12,933 nucleotides of DNA from JAAYZK01 sp964535025 (GTDB lineage: Bacteria > Planctomycetota > Phycisphaerae > SM23-33 > FEN-1343). Below the pieces are notes generated by a model. That model did no database searches. It saw nothing but the letters and a program-made list of their open reading frames with translations, and was not told the DNA's origin. The stretch covers positions 1 to 12,933 of the forward strand of contig CAZHRW010000213.1 of the NCBI GenBank assembly GCA_964535025.1. Reading direction: 5' to 3'. Below, piece after piece: positions 6,485 to 12,933 of the stretch (within the stretch, counting starts at the first letter, position 1; each line of letters opens with the position of its first letter). The position numbers were made by a program, and so were the translations under genes.

Positions 6485-7351
6485 ATGGCCGAAACGGCAA
6501 GACGACGATCCGAGGCATGGTCCGAATTGCTGACGCCCGAGGCGCTGTCGCAGGACGGCCACCTGGCGGCCGCGGCGCCGGCCGGCGAGTTCGACCCGCG
6601 GGGCCAATGGACACAACGCTGGCGGATCTTCCTCCTGCAAAGGACAACGCGCGAAAACACGCACGGCGGCCATATCGAGATCACACGGCAACCGGAAGGC
6701 CGACGCGTCCGCCTTACCGTCAGGCAAGCCAACATCCAGGGGCCCCAACTGTCCAAGAAGCCGATCGAGGGCCACGATTGCCAGGACGGCGTCTGGCTCA
6801 GCTCGGTCTGCGACAGCGAGGCCGACGTCCTCTGCCTCGACGATCGATGCCTGACGCCGGAGTCCTGGACCCTGCGGTCGGTCATGCGGTGCACCAAGGG
6901 CAAGGCGTTCGAGGGCACCCGCCTGACCAAACGGATGCGGCTCCGCCCCGGCGAGATCGAACAGACCTGTCAAGGCCGTACGTCGGTGCGGGCCGTGCCC
7001 ACTGGCGACGTGACCAGCAACTGGGGCCTGCTGAACGTCTTGTCCACCCTCGATACACGCCGGCCGCCGGCGTTCACCCTGCTGGATGAGCTGGACAAGG
7101 TCAAAACAGGCCACCGACTGTACCCCGCACCGGACGGGCGGATTGACTTCGGTGGGCGCGCTGTCGACGTTCGGTGTTACCACCAGATCGGCACCGGCAG
7201 TCTGCCCTGGACGTATTACGTCGATGCCTCGACCCGGCGGGTATTGTTAGCGATCAGCGGCCTGCGGGCCTACATCCTCGACGACCGTGCGGCCGAAATG
7301 ACGGCCACGCGGTTTGCCGGGTTCGTCGAGGCGGGCAGGACACCGTCATGA
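6485..7351 (+). CDS. Hypothetical protein translationally coupled to a sulfatase
   Basis: A 288-residue protein that I do not recognise. It has no signal peptide and no membrane segment, and looks beta-rich: an N-terminal third with alternating WRIFLLQ and HIEITRQ strands, and a conserved-looking C-terminal core around RIDFGGRAVDVRCYHQIGTGSL and PWTYYVDASTRRVLLAISGLRAYILDD. Such strand-turn patterns occur in lipocalin-like or DUF3108-like folds, but I cannot assign one. GGGAGG lies eight bases before the ATG at 6485; a GTG at 6482 is an equally possible start. The stop codon overlaps the sulfatase start as ATGA, which implies one operon and coupled translation. A role in the same pathway as the sulfatase (substrate handling or maturation) is inferred only from this overlap. 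Confidence 0.8.
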   Translation: MAETARRRSEAWSELLTPEALSQDGHLAAAAPAGEFDPRGQWTQRWRIFLLQRTTRENTHGGHIEITRQPEGRRVRLTVRQANIQGPQLSKKPIEGHDCQDGVWLSSVCDSEADVLCLDDRCLTPESWTLRSVMRCTKGKAFEGTRLTKRMRLRPGEIEQTCQGRTSVRAVPTGDVTSNWGLLNVLSTLDTRRPPAFTLLDELDKVKTGHRLYPAPDGRIDFGGRAVDVRCYHQIGTGSLPWTYYVDASTRRVLLAISGLRAYILDDRAAEMTATRFAGFVEAGRTPS

Positions 7352-8730
7352 GCGAGAATACCGCCATCACGCGGCGTCAGTTTCTCCAGGTCGGCGCGGC
7401 GACGGGCGCGGCGTTCATGGCGGCGCCGTCGCTCCTGGCCGCCGGCGCTCGTTCGACCGGCGGCGCGAGGCCCAACGTGCTGCTGATCGTCACCGATCAG
7501 CAGGGCATGGACACGATCTCCGCCGGCGGGTGGCCCGGCGTGCAGACGCCCAACCTCGACCGCCTCGCCCAACGCGGCGTCATGTTCACCCAGTCCTACT
7601 GCACCAATCCTGTCTGCTCGCCCGCCCGAAGCAGTATCTACACCGGCCGAACCTGCAGCGAGACCGGTGTCTACTACAACCAACTGCCCATTCGCGAGGG
7701 CATCCCCAACCTCGGACAACTCTTCCGGGCCGCCGGCTACGAAACCGTCTATTGCGGCAAATGGCACATGCCGCTGGCGCGGTCGATGGATATCGACGGC
7801 TTTCATGTGCTCCCCGGCATGCTGGCCGGGCAGGGGACGCTCTGCGACGCGGCGATCTCCAGTGCCTCGGAAGCCTACCTTCACACCCGCAGCCGGTCCG
7901 CCCCCTTCCTGATGGCCGTCAACTTCCTCCAGCCGCACGATATGTGCAACTGGGTCGGGCGGCATCACGCGCGGATGGATGCGCTGCCCTATCCGGAGAT
8001 CCTCGATGAGCTTCCGCCCCTGCCGCCGAACTTTGCGATCCCCGAGGTCGAAGCCAAACGTCCCTGGCGTCACTACACCAAGGACTGGACGGAACTCCAG
8101 TGGCGGTATTACATCTGGAGCTACTACCGGATGGTCGAGGAGGTCGACGCCGAGATCGGCCGCGTGCTCAACGCCCTGGATGACTCGCATCAGGCGGATA
8201 ACACGCTGGTGATCTTCACCGGCGACCACGGGGAAGGCCGCGGCCGTCACCAGACCACGCAGAAGAACTTCCTCTACGACGCCGCGACCAAGGTGCCTTT
8301 CATCGTCGCCTGGCCGGGTCGCCTGCCGGCCGGCCGGATTGATCGGACGACCCTGGTTTCGGGCCTCGACGTCACGGCCACGGCCTGCGAGGCCGCGGGT
8401 CTGGCGGGGCCGGATCACAATCGCGGCCTGTCGGTCCTGCCGCTCGCCCGGGGCGACAACGCCCCGACCCACGAGTTCGTTGCCGCCGACGCCATCAGCG
8501 ACACCGGCCGCATGATCCGATCGTCCAGGTACAAGCTGATCACCTTCCGCGGGAGCGACACGCTGCAATTGTTCGACATGGTAGACGACCCCCACGAAAT
8601 GAACAACCTGGCCGCGGACTCCAGCTACGCCGATGTGCTCCGAGCCCATGCCCAAGCGCTCAACGACTGGGAGGCCGGTCTCGATCGTGCGCCGAACCTG
8701 CCCTACGCGCCCTTCCGCCTCGAGAGCTGA
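7348..8730 (+). CDS. Tat-exported type I sulfatase
   Basis: A 460-residue arylsulfatase-family enzyme that hydrolyses sulfate esters, probably of sulfated polysaccharides, in the periplasm. A twin-arginine signal is visible (TRRQFLQ at 8-14, followed by an Ala/Gly-rich hydrophobic stretch to about 33). The sulfatase signature CSPAR (90-94) supplies the cysteine that must be converted to formylglycine, followed by SSIYTGR. Other active-site positions seen are D50-Q51 in VTDQQ, K138 and H140 in CGKWH, H197 in QPHD, and D293-H294 in TGDHGEGRGRH. The C-terminal subdomain ends in the usual RYKLITF...LFDMVDDPHEMNNLA segment (about 394-421). No formylglycine-generating enzyme gene is in the window. 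The start overlaps the preceding stop (ATGA). The exact S1 subfamily and substrate cannot be read from sequence. Confidence 0.95.
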   Translation: MSENTAITRRQFLQVGAATGAAFMAAPSLLAAGARSTGGARPNVLLIVTDQQGMDTISAGGWPGVQTPNLDRLAQRGVMFTQSYCTNPVCSPARSSIYTGRTCSETGVYYNQLPIREGIPNLGQLFRAAGYETVYCGKWHMPLARSMDIDGFHVLPGMLAGQGTLCDAAISSASEAYLHTRSRSAPFLMAVNFLQPHDMCNWVGRHHARMDALPYPEILDELPPLPPNFAIPEVEAKRPWRHYTKDWTELQWRYYIWSYYRMVEEVDAEIGRVLNALDDSHQADNTLVIFTGDHGEGRGRHQTTQKNFLYDAATKVPFIVAWPGRLPAGRIDRTTLVSGLDVTATACEAAGLAGPDHNRGLSVLPLARGDNAPTHEFVAADAISDTGRMIRSSRYKLITFRGSDTLQLFDMVDDPHEMNNLAADSSYADVLRAHAQALNDWEAGLDRAPNLPYAPFRLES

Positions 8731-8777
8731 CCCCGCCCCGATCGTCACCCATCATGCGGCGACCGCCGGCCGCGGCA

Positions 8778-9323
8778 TCACCCCTCGGCCAGTTCGTGGG
8801 CGAGCTGATGGAACCGCTCGTGGGTCCCGGCGCCCATCTCCTCGGCTTCGACCCGCTCGAAGGCCTCACCCAGCGCCGCCTGGTCGGCCTCGGTGAGCAT
8901 CTGGTCGGCCATGACGTAGAGGATGTTGTCCTCCTTGGCGATGTGCTCCCGCAGCAGCTCGACGTACCCCTGGAGGTTCTCCGCGACGGCTTCCACCGCC
9001 GCCGGATCGTGCTGCTCGGCGGCCGGTAAGGCCGCGTCGACCGCCGCCAGGCGGCCGCGACCGGCGTCGTGCTCGGCCAGCATCACCGCCACGGGGCCCG
9101 AATCCGACGGGAACCCCCGCTCGATCATCAGGCGGAACAGGTGGTCCTCCTCCTTGGCGTGATGGCAGCGGTCGGCGAAGCCGCGGAAGAACTCCAGGAA
9201 CGCCGCGACCCGGTCGGCCGCGACGCGCCCGGTCGCCTTCATGGTCTCAACGTCCCGTTCGGCGGCGTCGAGCACCATCAGGATCACCTGGTGTTCGTGT
9301 TTGAGCGTCTCCGTCGGCGTCAT
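8778..9323 (-). CDS. Hemerythrin HHE-domain protein
   Basis: A 181-residue, mostly helical protein with a hemerythrin-like di-iron domain that binds oxygen, NO or acts in iron/redox sensing. Candidate iron ligands are spaced as expected over four helices: H11 in KHEHQ, H54/H55 and E59 in CHHAKEEDHLF, H85 in AEHDAGR, and H127 with E131/D132 in REHIAKEDNILY. The tail after residue 145 is acidic and helical and ends in HERFHQLAHELAEG. No second domain is present, so it is a stand-alone oxygen/NO-binding or storage protein rather than a visible signalling receiver. The start is the ATG at 9323, with GGAG seven bases upstream; upstream in-frame residues are Arg/Pro-rich noise. It converges with the sulfatase (47-base gap) and is divergent from the acetyltransferase. 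Confidence 0.92.
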   Translation of the reverse strand: MTPTETLKHEHQVILMVLDAAERDVETMKATGRVAADRVAAFLEFFRGFADRCHHAKEEDHLFRLMIERGFPSDSGPVAVMLAEHDAGRGRLAAVDAALPAAEQHDPAAVEAVAENLQGYVELLREHIAKEDNILYVMADQMLTEADQAALGEAFERVEAEEMGAGTHERFHQLAHELAEG

Positions 9324-9525
9324 CGTCGCTCTCCTCTGTCGGCCCCGCCTCCGGGGGAATCCTAGTCCGCCACCGGCCGCCGGTCCACACCGGGCGGCCG
9401 AAAGGGCCCTGGGCGGCCGGCCGCGTGAACCCAAGGGCACGGGCAAACCGCTCTGCTGGTCTCACGCGACCAGGACCGCCCGCTCGCTGTTTTCGGGCTT
9501 GAGTCGCCGGTCAAATGCCATTGAA

Positions 9526-10086
9526 ATGGGGAAGATGGCCCTGGAGATACGTCCGGCCTCCGACGGCGAGACGGAAGCCATCCTGCGTGTTGCCCGCTCG
9601 GCGTTCGGCACCACGGAGGGCGACGAGATCGCCGCGCTCATCGCGGCGCTGCTCAGCGACCCCACGGCCGAACCGCGACTGTCGGTGGTGGCGACGGATC
9701 GCGGCGTGGTCGTCGGCCACGTGCTGTTCACCGCCGTGAGCCTCGAAGAATGTCCGCAGGCCATCGGGGCGTCGATTCTGGCCCCCCTGGCCGTCGATCC
9801 GGATTTCCAGCACCGCGGGATCGGCGGCAGGCTGATCGCCGAAGGGCTCGCGCTGCTGCGGCGGCGGGGCGTCGAGTTGGTGTTCGTCCTGGGCGATCCG
9901 GGCTATTACCGCAGGCACGGCTTCTCGCCGGCCGGCGCGCAAGGCTATGCCGCCCCCCACCCGATCCCGCCGGAACATGCCGACGCCTGGATGGTGCAGG
10001 ACCTGCAAGGCGGCATCATCGAGCGAACCGGCGGCCGCGTCGCCTGCGCGCGGGCACTGGCCGATCCCAGGTATTGGTGTGCGTAG
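9526..10086 (+). CDS. GNAT family N-acetyltransferase (YhbS-like)
   Basis: A 186-residue GNAT protein that transfers an acetyl group from acetyl-CoA to an unknown amine. The acetyl-CoA pyrophosphate loop QHRGIGG is at 95-101, preceded by the beta-4 strand ILAPLAVDPDF (84-94). LGDPGYYRRHGF (122-133) is the segment typical of YhbS-type members. The N-terminal FGTTEGDEIAALIAAL (27-42) is also typical of that group. The start is uncertain: ATG 9526 has no clear ribosome-binding site, and ATG 9535 has GGGGA only one or two bases away. Divergent from the hemerythrin gene (about 200 bases between, with nothing else evident) and convergent with the kinase fusion 32 bases downstream. A link to redox neighbours is not shown. 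Confidence 0.88.
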   Translation: MGKMALEIRPASDGETEAILRVARSAFGTTEGDEIAALIAALLSDPTAEPRLSVVATDRGVVVGHVLFTAVSLEECPQAIGASILAPLAVDPDFQHRGIGGRLIAEGLALLRRRGVELVFVLGDPGYYRRHGFSPAGAQGYAAPHPIPPEHADAWMVQDLQGGIIERTGGRVACARALADPRYWCA

Positions 10087-10118
10087 CGGCCCGACGGCGG
10101 CGAGCGCCTCGACTAGGC

Positions 10119-12533
10119 TTACTCGATCCGCTCGTAGGGCCACATGGCCAGGCCGCCGTCGAGCATGCGGACGTCGCGGAAGCCGGCGTCGGTGAGGATC
10201 AGGGCGGCCTCGTAGGCGCGGAGGCCGATGTCGCAGAAGGTGACGATGAGCTTGTCGCCCGGCAGGTCGTGCAGGCGCCCGCGCAGCGACCCCAGCGGAA
10301 TCAGTCGCGAGCCCGGCAGGCGGACCTCCTCGTGCTCGCGCGGGCTGCGGACGTCGAGGAAGACGAACTCGGCCTTCGAGCGGCCCATGACGTGGACCTC
10401 CGCGGCCGAGATGCCCACCACCAGGCCGTCCAGCTTGTTGCGGGCGACGTTCGCGGCGGTGATGAGGTTGTCCATCGCCTCCGAGTACGACGGGGCGTAG
10501 CACAGATCGGCGTTGGCCACCTGGTCGACGGTCATGCCCGCGGCGATCGCCAGCGCGGCCGCGTCGATCCGCTTGTCGCCGGCGCCGGGGCCGATCGCCT
10601 GGGCGCCGAGCAGCCGGCGGGTCTGCGTGTCGACGACGAGCTTGAGGATGAGCAGACGGGCATCTTCCATGAAGCTCGCCCGGTCGGGCGCGGCGGCGAG
10701 GGCCACGGTGACGTCGTGGCCGGCCTGGCGGGCGGCCGTCTCGGTCAGCCCGGTGCGGGCCACGCAGTAACCGAACACCTTCAGGATGGTGCTGCCGAGC
10801 ACGCCGCCGAAGGTGTCGTCGCCGCCGCAGACGTTCACGGCGGCCACGCGGCCCTGCTTGTTGGCCAGCGAGCCCAGGGGGACGTAGCAGGGGCGGGAGG
10901 TCATCAGGTCGGTGCACTCGATGCAGTCGCCGGCGGCGTAGATGTCCGCGTCGGAGGTCCGCAGGTGCTCGTCGACCTTGATGGCCCCGGTGGTGCCCAG
11001 CTCCAGGGCGGCCTCCGCGGCCAGGGCGACGTTCGGCCGTACGCCCAACGCGAGGATCACCAGGTCGGCCGGCAGCCGCCCGCGGTCGGTGATGACCGCT
11101 TCGACCCTCTGGCCGCCCTCGAAGGCCACCACCCGCGTGCCGGTGAGCACCTTGACGCCCCGGGACTTCAGGTGCCCTTCGACCCGCAGGGCCATGTCGC
11201 CATCGAGGATCCGCAGCGTCCGCGGCTGCAGCTCGACCACCGTCAGCCGCGCGCCGGCGGCCGTCAGCGCCTCGGCCATCTGGATGCCCAGCAGCCCGCC
11301 GCCGACGATGACGGCGTCCTGGGCCTTGTGGGCCGCCAGGGCCGCCTTGATGCCCTCGGCGTCGTGCACGCCGTGCAGCGTGAAGATCCCGTCCAGCTCG
11401 CACCCCGGCACGTCCAGCCGCAGCGGCGCCGCGCCGGTGGCCAGCACCAGCTTGTCGTAGCTCAGCGTCGACTCGTCCCCGCTGCGCAGATCGCGCACGC
11501 GGACGGTCCGCGCCGCGCGGTCGATCCGAACCGCCTCGGTGCCGGAGAGGATCTTCACGTTCTTGACGCGATGGAAAAAGACGGCGTCCCGCAGCTCGCC
11601 GGCCGGCGTGCTCATGAGGCTCGTCTGGCGCTTGACGACCCCGGAGACGTAGTACGGCAGGCCGCACCCGGCGTACGAGAGGAACTCGCCCTGCTCGATG
11701 ATGGTCACGTCGGCGCGGGGGATCAGGCGGATCACCTTCGAGGCGACCTTCGGCCCCGCGGCGACGCCGCCGACGATGATGACCTTCAGCGGCGCCGGGG
11801 CGGCGGGGACCTCGGGTCCGCCGGGTTCGCCCATCGGCAGCGTCACGATCATCTCCGCCCCGCCCAGGTCCGCCTTGTCGGCCCGCACCGTCCCGCCGAG
11901 CCCCTCGGCGACCGCCTTGACGAACGCCAGGCCCAGCCCGGTGCCCGGCCTGGCCGACTGCCGCGCCGCGGGCGTGCGGAAGAACGGCTCGAACACCTTC
12001 TCCCGCAGGTGGGGCGGAATGCCCACCCCCGAATCGGCCACGGCCAGGCGGACCACCTGCTCGGACGGCTCGGCCGCGACCGTCAGCCGGATCCGCCCGT
12101 GATCGGGTGTGTACTTCAGGGCGTTCTGGATGAGCGAATCGGCGATCTCGATGAGGACCTGTTCGCCGCCCCGCGCCCAGACGGGCTCGTCGGGGACCTC
12201 GACCTCCAATTCGACGTGTTGGCGGCCGGCGGCCTCGTGGTGGCGCACCTGCGTCCGCTGGGCCAGGCTCGACAGGTCCGTCGCCCCCCCGGCCGGGGCC
12301 CGCCCGTTCATCACCGAGACGATGTCCAGCATCCGCCGGATCGCCGCCACCCCCTCGGCGCAGCGGGCGTTGGCACGGTCGAGCAGGTCCTTCTGCGCCG
12401 GCGTGACCGGCCCGGCGCTCTCCGCGGCCAGCGCATTGAGCAGGCTGCCGACCGCGCTGAACGGCGACTGGAGCTGATGGGCGATCAGCGACGCGAACCG
12501 AAGGACATCCGAACGATCGGGTTGATGCTCCAC
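10119..12533 (-). CDS. Histidine kinase - CoA-disulfide/persulfide reductase - rhodanese fusion
   Basis: An 804-residue three-part protein in one uninterrupted frame. Residues about 1-235 form a soluble histidine kinase: H-box IAHQLQSPF with phospho-acceptor H19, N-box with N137 in QNALKYTPDHG, G1 DSGVG (167-171), F-box EPFF (182-185), G2 GTGLGL (197-202). A Pro/Ala-rich linker follows (about 235-248). Residues about 249-700 are a single-cysteine flavin reductase: FAD motif GGVAAG (255-260), catalytic C290 in GCGLPYYVSG, ATG (365-367), NAD(P)H motif GGGLLG (411-416), GDC (535-537). Residues about 715-804 are a rhodanese with LDVR (726-729) and active-site C767 in FCDIGLR. CoA-disulfide reductase-rhodanese fusions are known; the kinase is the unusual addition. 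No PAS, GAF or membrane segment is present. The GTG start at 12533 is favoured by GGGAG eight bases upstream; a GTG at 12563 would add ten residues. No response regulator is nearby. Confidence 0.92.
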   Translation of the reverse strand: MEHQPDRSDVLRFASLIAHQLQSPFSAVGSLLNALAAESAGPVTPAQKDLLDRANARCAEGVAAIRRMLDIVSVMNGRAPAGGATDLSSLAQRTQVRHHEAAGRQHVELEVEVPDEPVWARGGEQVLIEIADSLIQNALKYTPDHGRIRLTVAAEPSEQVVRLAVADSGVGIPPHLREKVFEPFFRTPAARQSARPGTGLGLAFVKAVAEGLGGTVRADKADLGGAEMIVTLPMGEPGGPEVPAAPAPLKVIIVGGVAAGPKVASKVIRLIPRADVTIIEQGEFLSYAGCGLPYYVSGVVKRQTSLMSTPAGELRDAVFFHRVKNVKILSGTEAVRIDRAARTVRVRDLRSGDESTLSYDKLVLATGAAPLRLDVPGCELDGIFTLHGVHDAEGIKAALAAHKAQDAVIVGGGLLGIQMAEALTAAGARLTVVELQPRTLRILDGDMALRVEGHLKSRGVKVLTGTRVVAFEGGQRVEAVITDRGRLPADLVILALGVRPNVALAAEAALELGTTGAIKVDEHLRTSDADIYAAGDCIECTDLMTSRPCYVPLGSLANKQGRVAAVNVCGGDDTFGGVLGSTILKVFGYCVARTGLTETAARQAGHDVTVALAAAPDRASFMEDARLLILKLVVDTQTRRLLGAQAIGPGAGDKRIDAAALAIAAGMTVDQVANADLCYAPSYSEAMDNLITAANVARNKLDGLVVGISAAEVHVMGRSKAEFVFLDVRSPREHEEVRLPGSRLIPLGSLRGRLHDLPGDKLIVTFCDIGLRAYEAALILTDAGFRDVRMLDGGLAMWPYERIE

Positions 12534-12541
12534 GTCTGAAA

Positions 12542-12546
12542 CTCCC
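12542..12546 (-). promoter_or_regulatory. Ribosome-binding site deciding the GTG start of the fusion gene
   Basis: GGGAG on the minus strand lies eight bases before the GTG at 12533. The alternative GTG at 12563 has only weak GA-rich sequence before it, so the shorter 804-residue form is preferred. Confidence 0.5.
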
Positions 12547-12635
12547 GGCCAAAACCTCGGCACAACACACTCAGCGGGACCGCCGCCACGGGCACACGCC
12601 CAACCTCTATCCTACCGGAACGCGGCGCCGAATAG

Positions 12636-12933
12636 AATCATCGCCCCCGCAGTTTCGCCCAGGTCCCCAACCGCCGCACGGAGGCGGTCCTGCCGCTCCG
12701 TCGGGACCTTGCCGACGAGTTGGCCGTCTGGCTGAAGGACAAGCCCGCGGACAGACCGGTCTGGCCCGGCAAGTGGGCGAAGGGTCGACACGGCGCGGAG
12801 ATGATCCGGATCGACCAGACCGCCGCGGACGTCGAGTACGAAGACGATCGCGGCCGCGTCGCCGACTTCCACGCCCTCCGGCATACCATCATCTCCAACC
12901 TCGCCCGCGCCGGCGTCCACCCGCGCAATGCCC
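12636..12933 (+). pseudogene. C-terminal tyrosine recombinase fragment (integrase remnant, runs off the window)
   Basis: One plus-strand frame is open from just after a TAG (12633-12635) to the window edge and has no start codon near its beginning. It reads like the C-terminal catalytic half of a phage-type tyrosine integrase: PNRRTEAVLPLRRDLADEL near the start, then DFHALRHTIISNLARAGVHPRN, which holds the box-II H-x-L-R-H motif (about 12870-12884). The N-terminal DNA-binding half and the box-I Arg would have to lie left of 12636, where only the leader of the kinase fusion gene is found, so they are missing. The usual lysine before NRR in the beta-hairpin is a proline here. The catalytic tyrosine would be beyond 12933. 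A 5'-truncated, inactive remnant is most likely. Confidence 0.7.

Noticed and set aside
7270..8748. A 492-residue minus-strand open frame antisense to the sulfatase
   Set aside because: No domain signal; a complementary-frame artefact of the sulfatase coding sequence.
8731..8777. Rho-independent terminator between the sulfatase and hemerythrin genes
   Set aside because: GC-rich self-complementary words are present, but there is no clear stem with a following T-run on either strand.
9511..12570. Very long open frames on both strands overlapping the kinase fusion gene (about 1000 residues minus strand, about 930 residues plus strand)
   Set aside because: They are Arg/Gly/Pro/Ala-rich, have no recognisable domain, and arise because stop codons are rare in GC-rich DNA opposite or out of phase with real genes. 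The chosen frame carries all kinase, flavin and rhodanese motifs.

Overview
The window looks like a piece of a high-GC Planctomycetota chromosome, most likely of the Phycisphaerae type. The grounds are a secreted protein with an N-terminal LEPR-LLS motif and C-terminal type I dockerin, a Tat-exported sulfatase, and intergenic repeats rich in 'gaatatcgaa' and 'ccacaaaggacacaaag' words that I recall from such genomes. The phylum call rests on these features and memory, not on a marker gene. No rRNA, tRNA or CRISPR array was seen.

Layout. Positions 1-124 hold a long imperfect inverted repeat. A LEPR/dockerin multidomain secreted protein follows on the minus strand (125-1816), behind a recognisable promoter and a structured leader. 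A NagD-like HAD-IIA phosphatase is on the plus strand (2183-2977). It converges on a beta-phosphoglucomutase-like HAD-IA phosphatase on the minus strand (3456-4151), and the 478 bp between them is almost all repeat-derived, with an inverted-repeat composite element. A 451-bp non-coding region with nested palindromes leads into a plus-strand pair: an FMN-binding split-barrel protein and a cysteine-based FAD/NAD(P)H disulfide reductase (4603-6380). Next come an unrecognised protein and a sulfatase joined by an ATGA overlap (6485-8730). A hemerythrin-domain protein (minus) and a GNAT acetyltransferase (plus) are divergent from each other (8778-10086). A large minus-strand gene (10119-12533) encodes a histidine kinase fused to a CoA-disulfide/persulfide-reductase-like flavoprotein and a rhodanese domain. 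The right edge carries the C-terminal part of a tyrosine recombinase with no N-terminal half.

How the genes may work together. There are two functional themes. One is carbohydrate and sulfate-ester scavenging: the sulfatase with its partner, the dockerin protein, and possibly the sugar-phosphate-type phosphatases. The other is thiol/sulfane-sulfur redox and oxygen chemistry: two Cys-dependent flavin disulfide reductases, a rhodanese, an FMN split barrel and a hemerythrin. The most unusual object is the kinase-reductase-rhodanese fusion. It places a persulfide/CoA-disulfide redox enzyme in one chain with a signalling kinase that has no other sensor domain, and may be a redox or sulfur sensor. 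That role is inference; only the domain order is read directly from the sequence.
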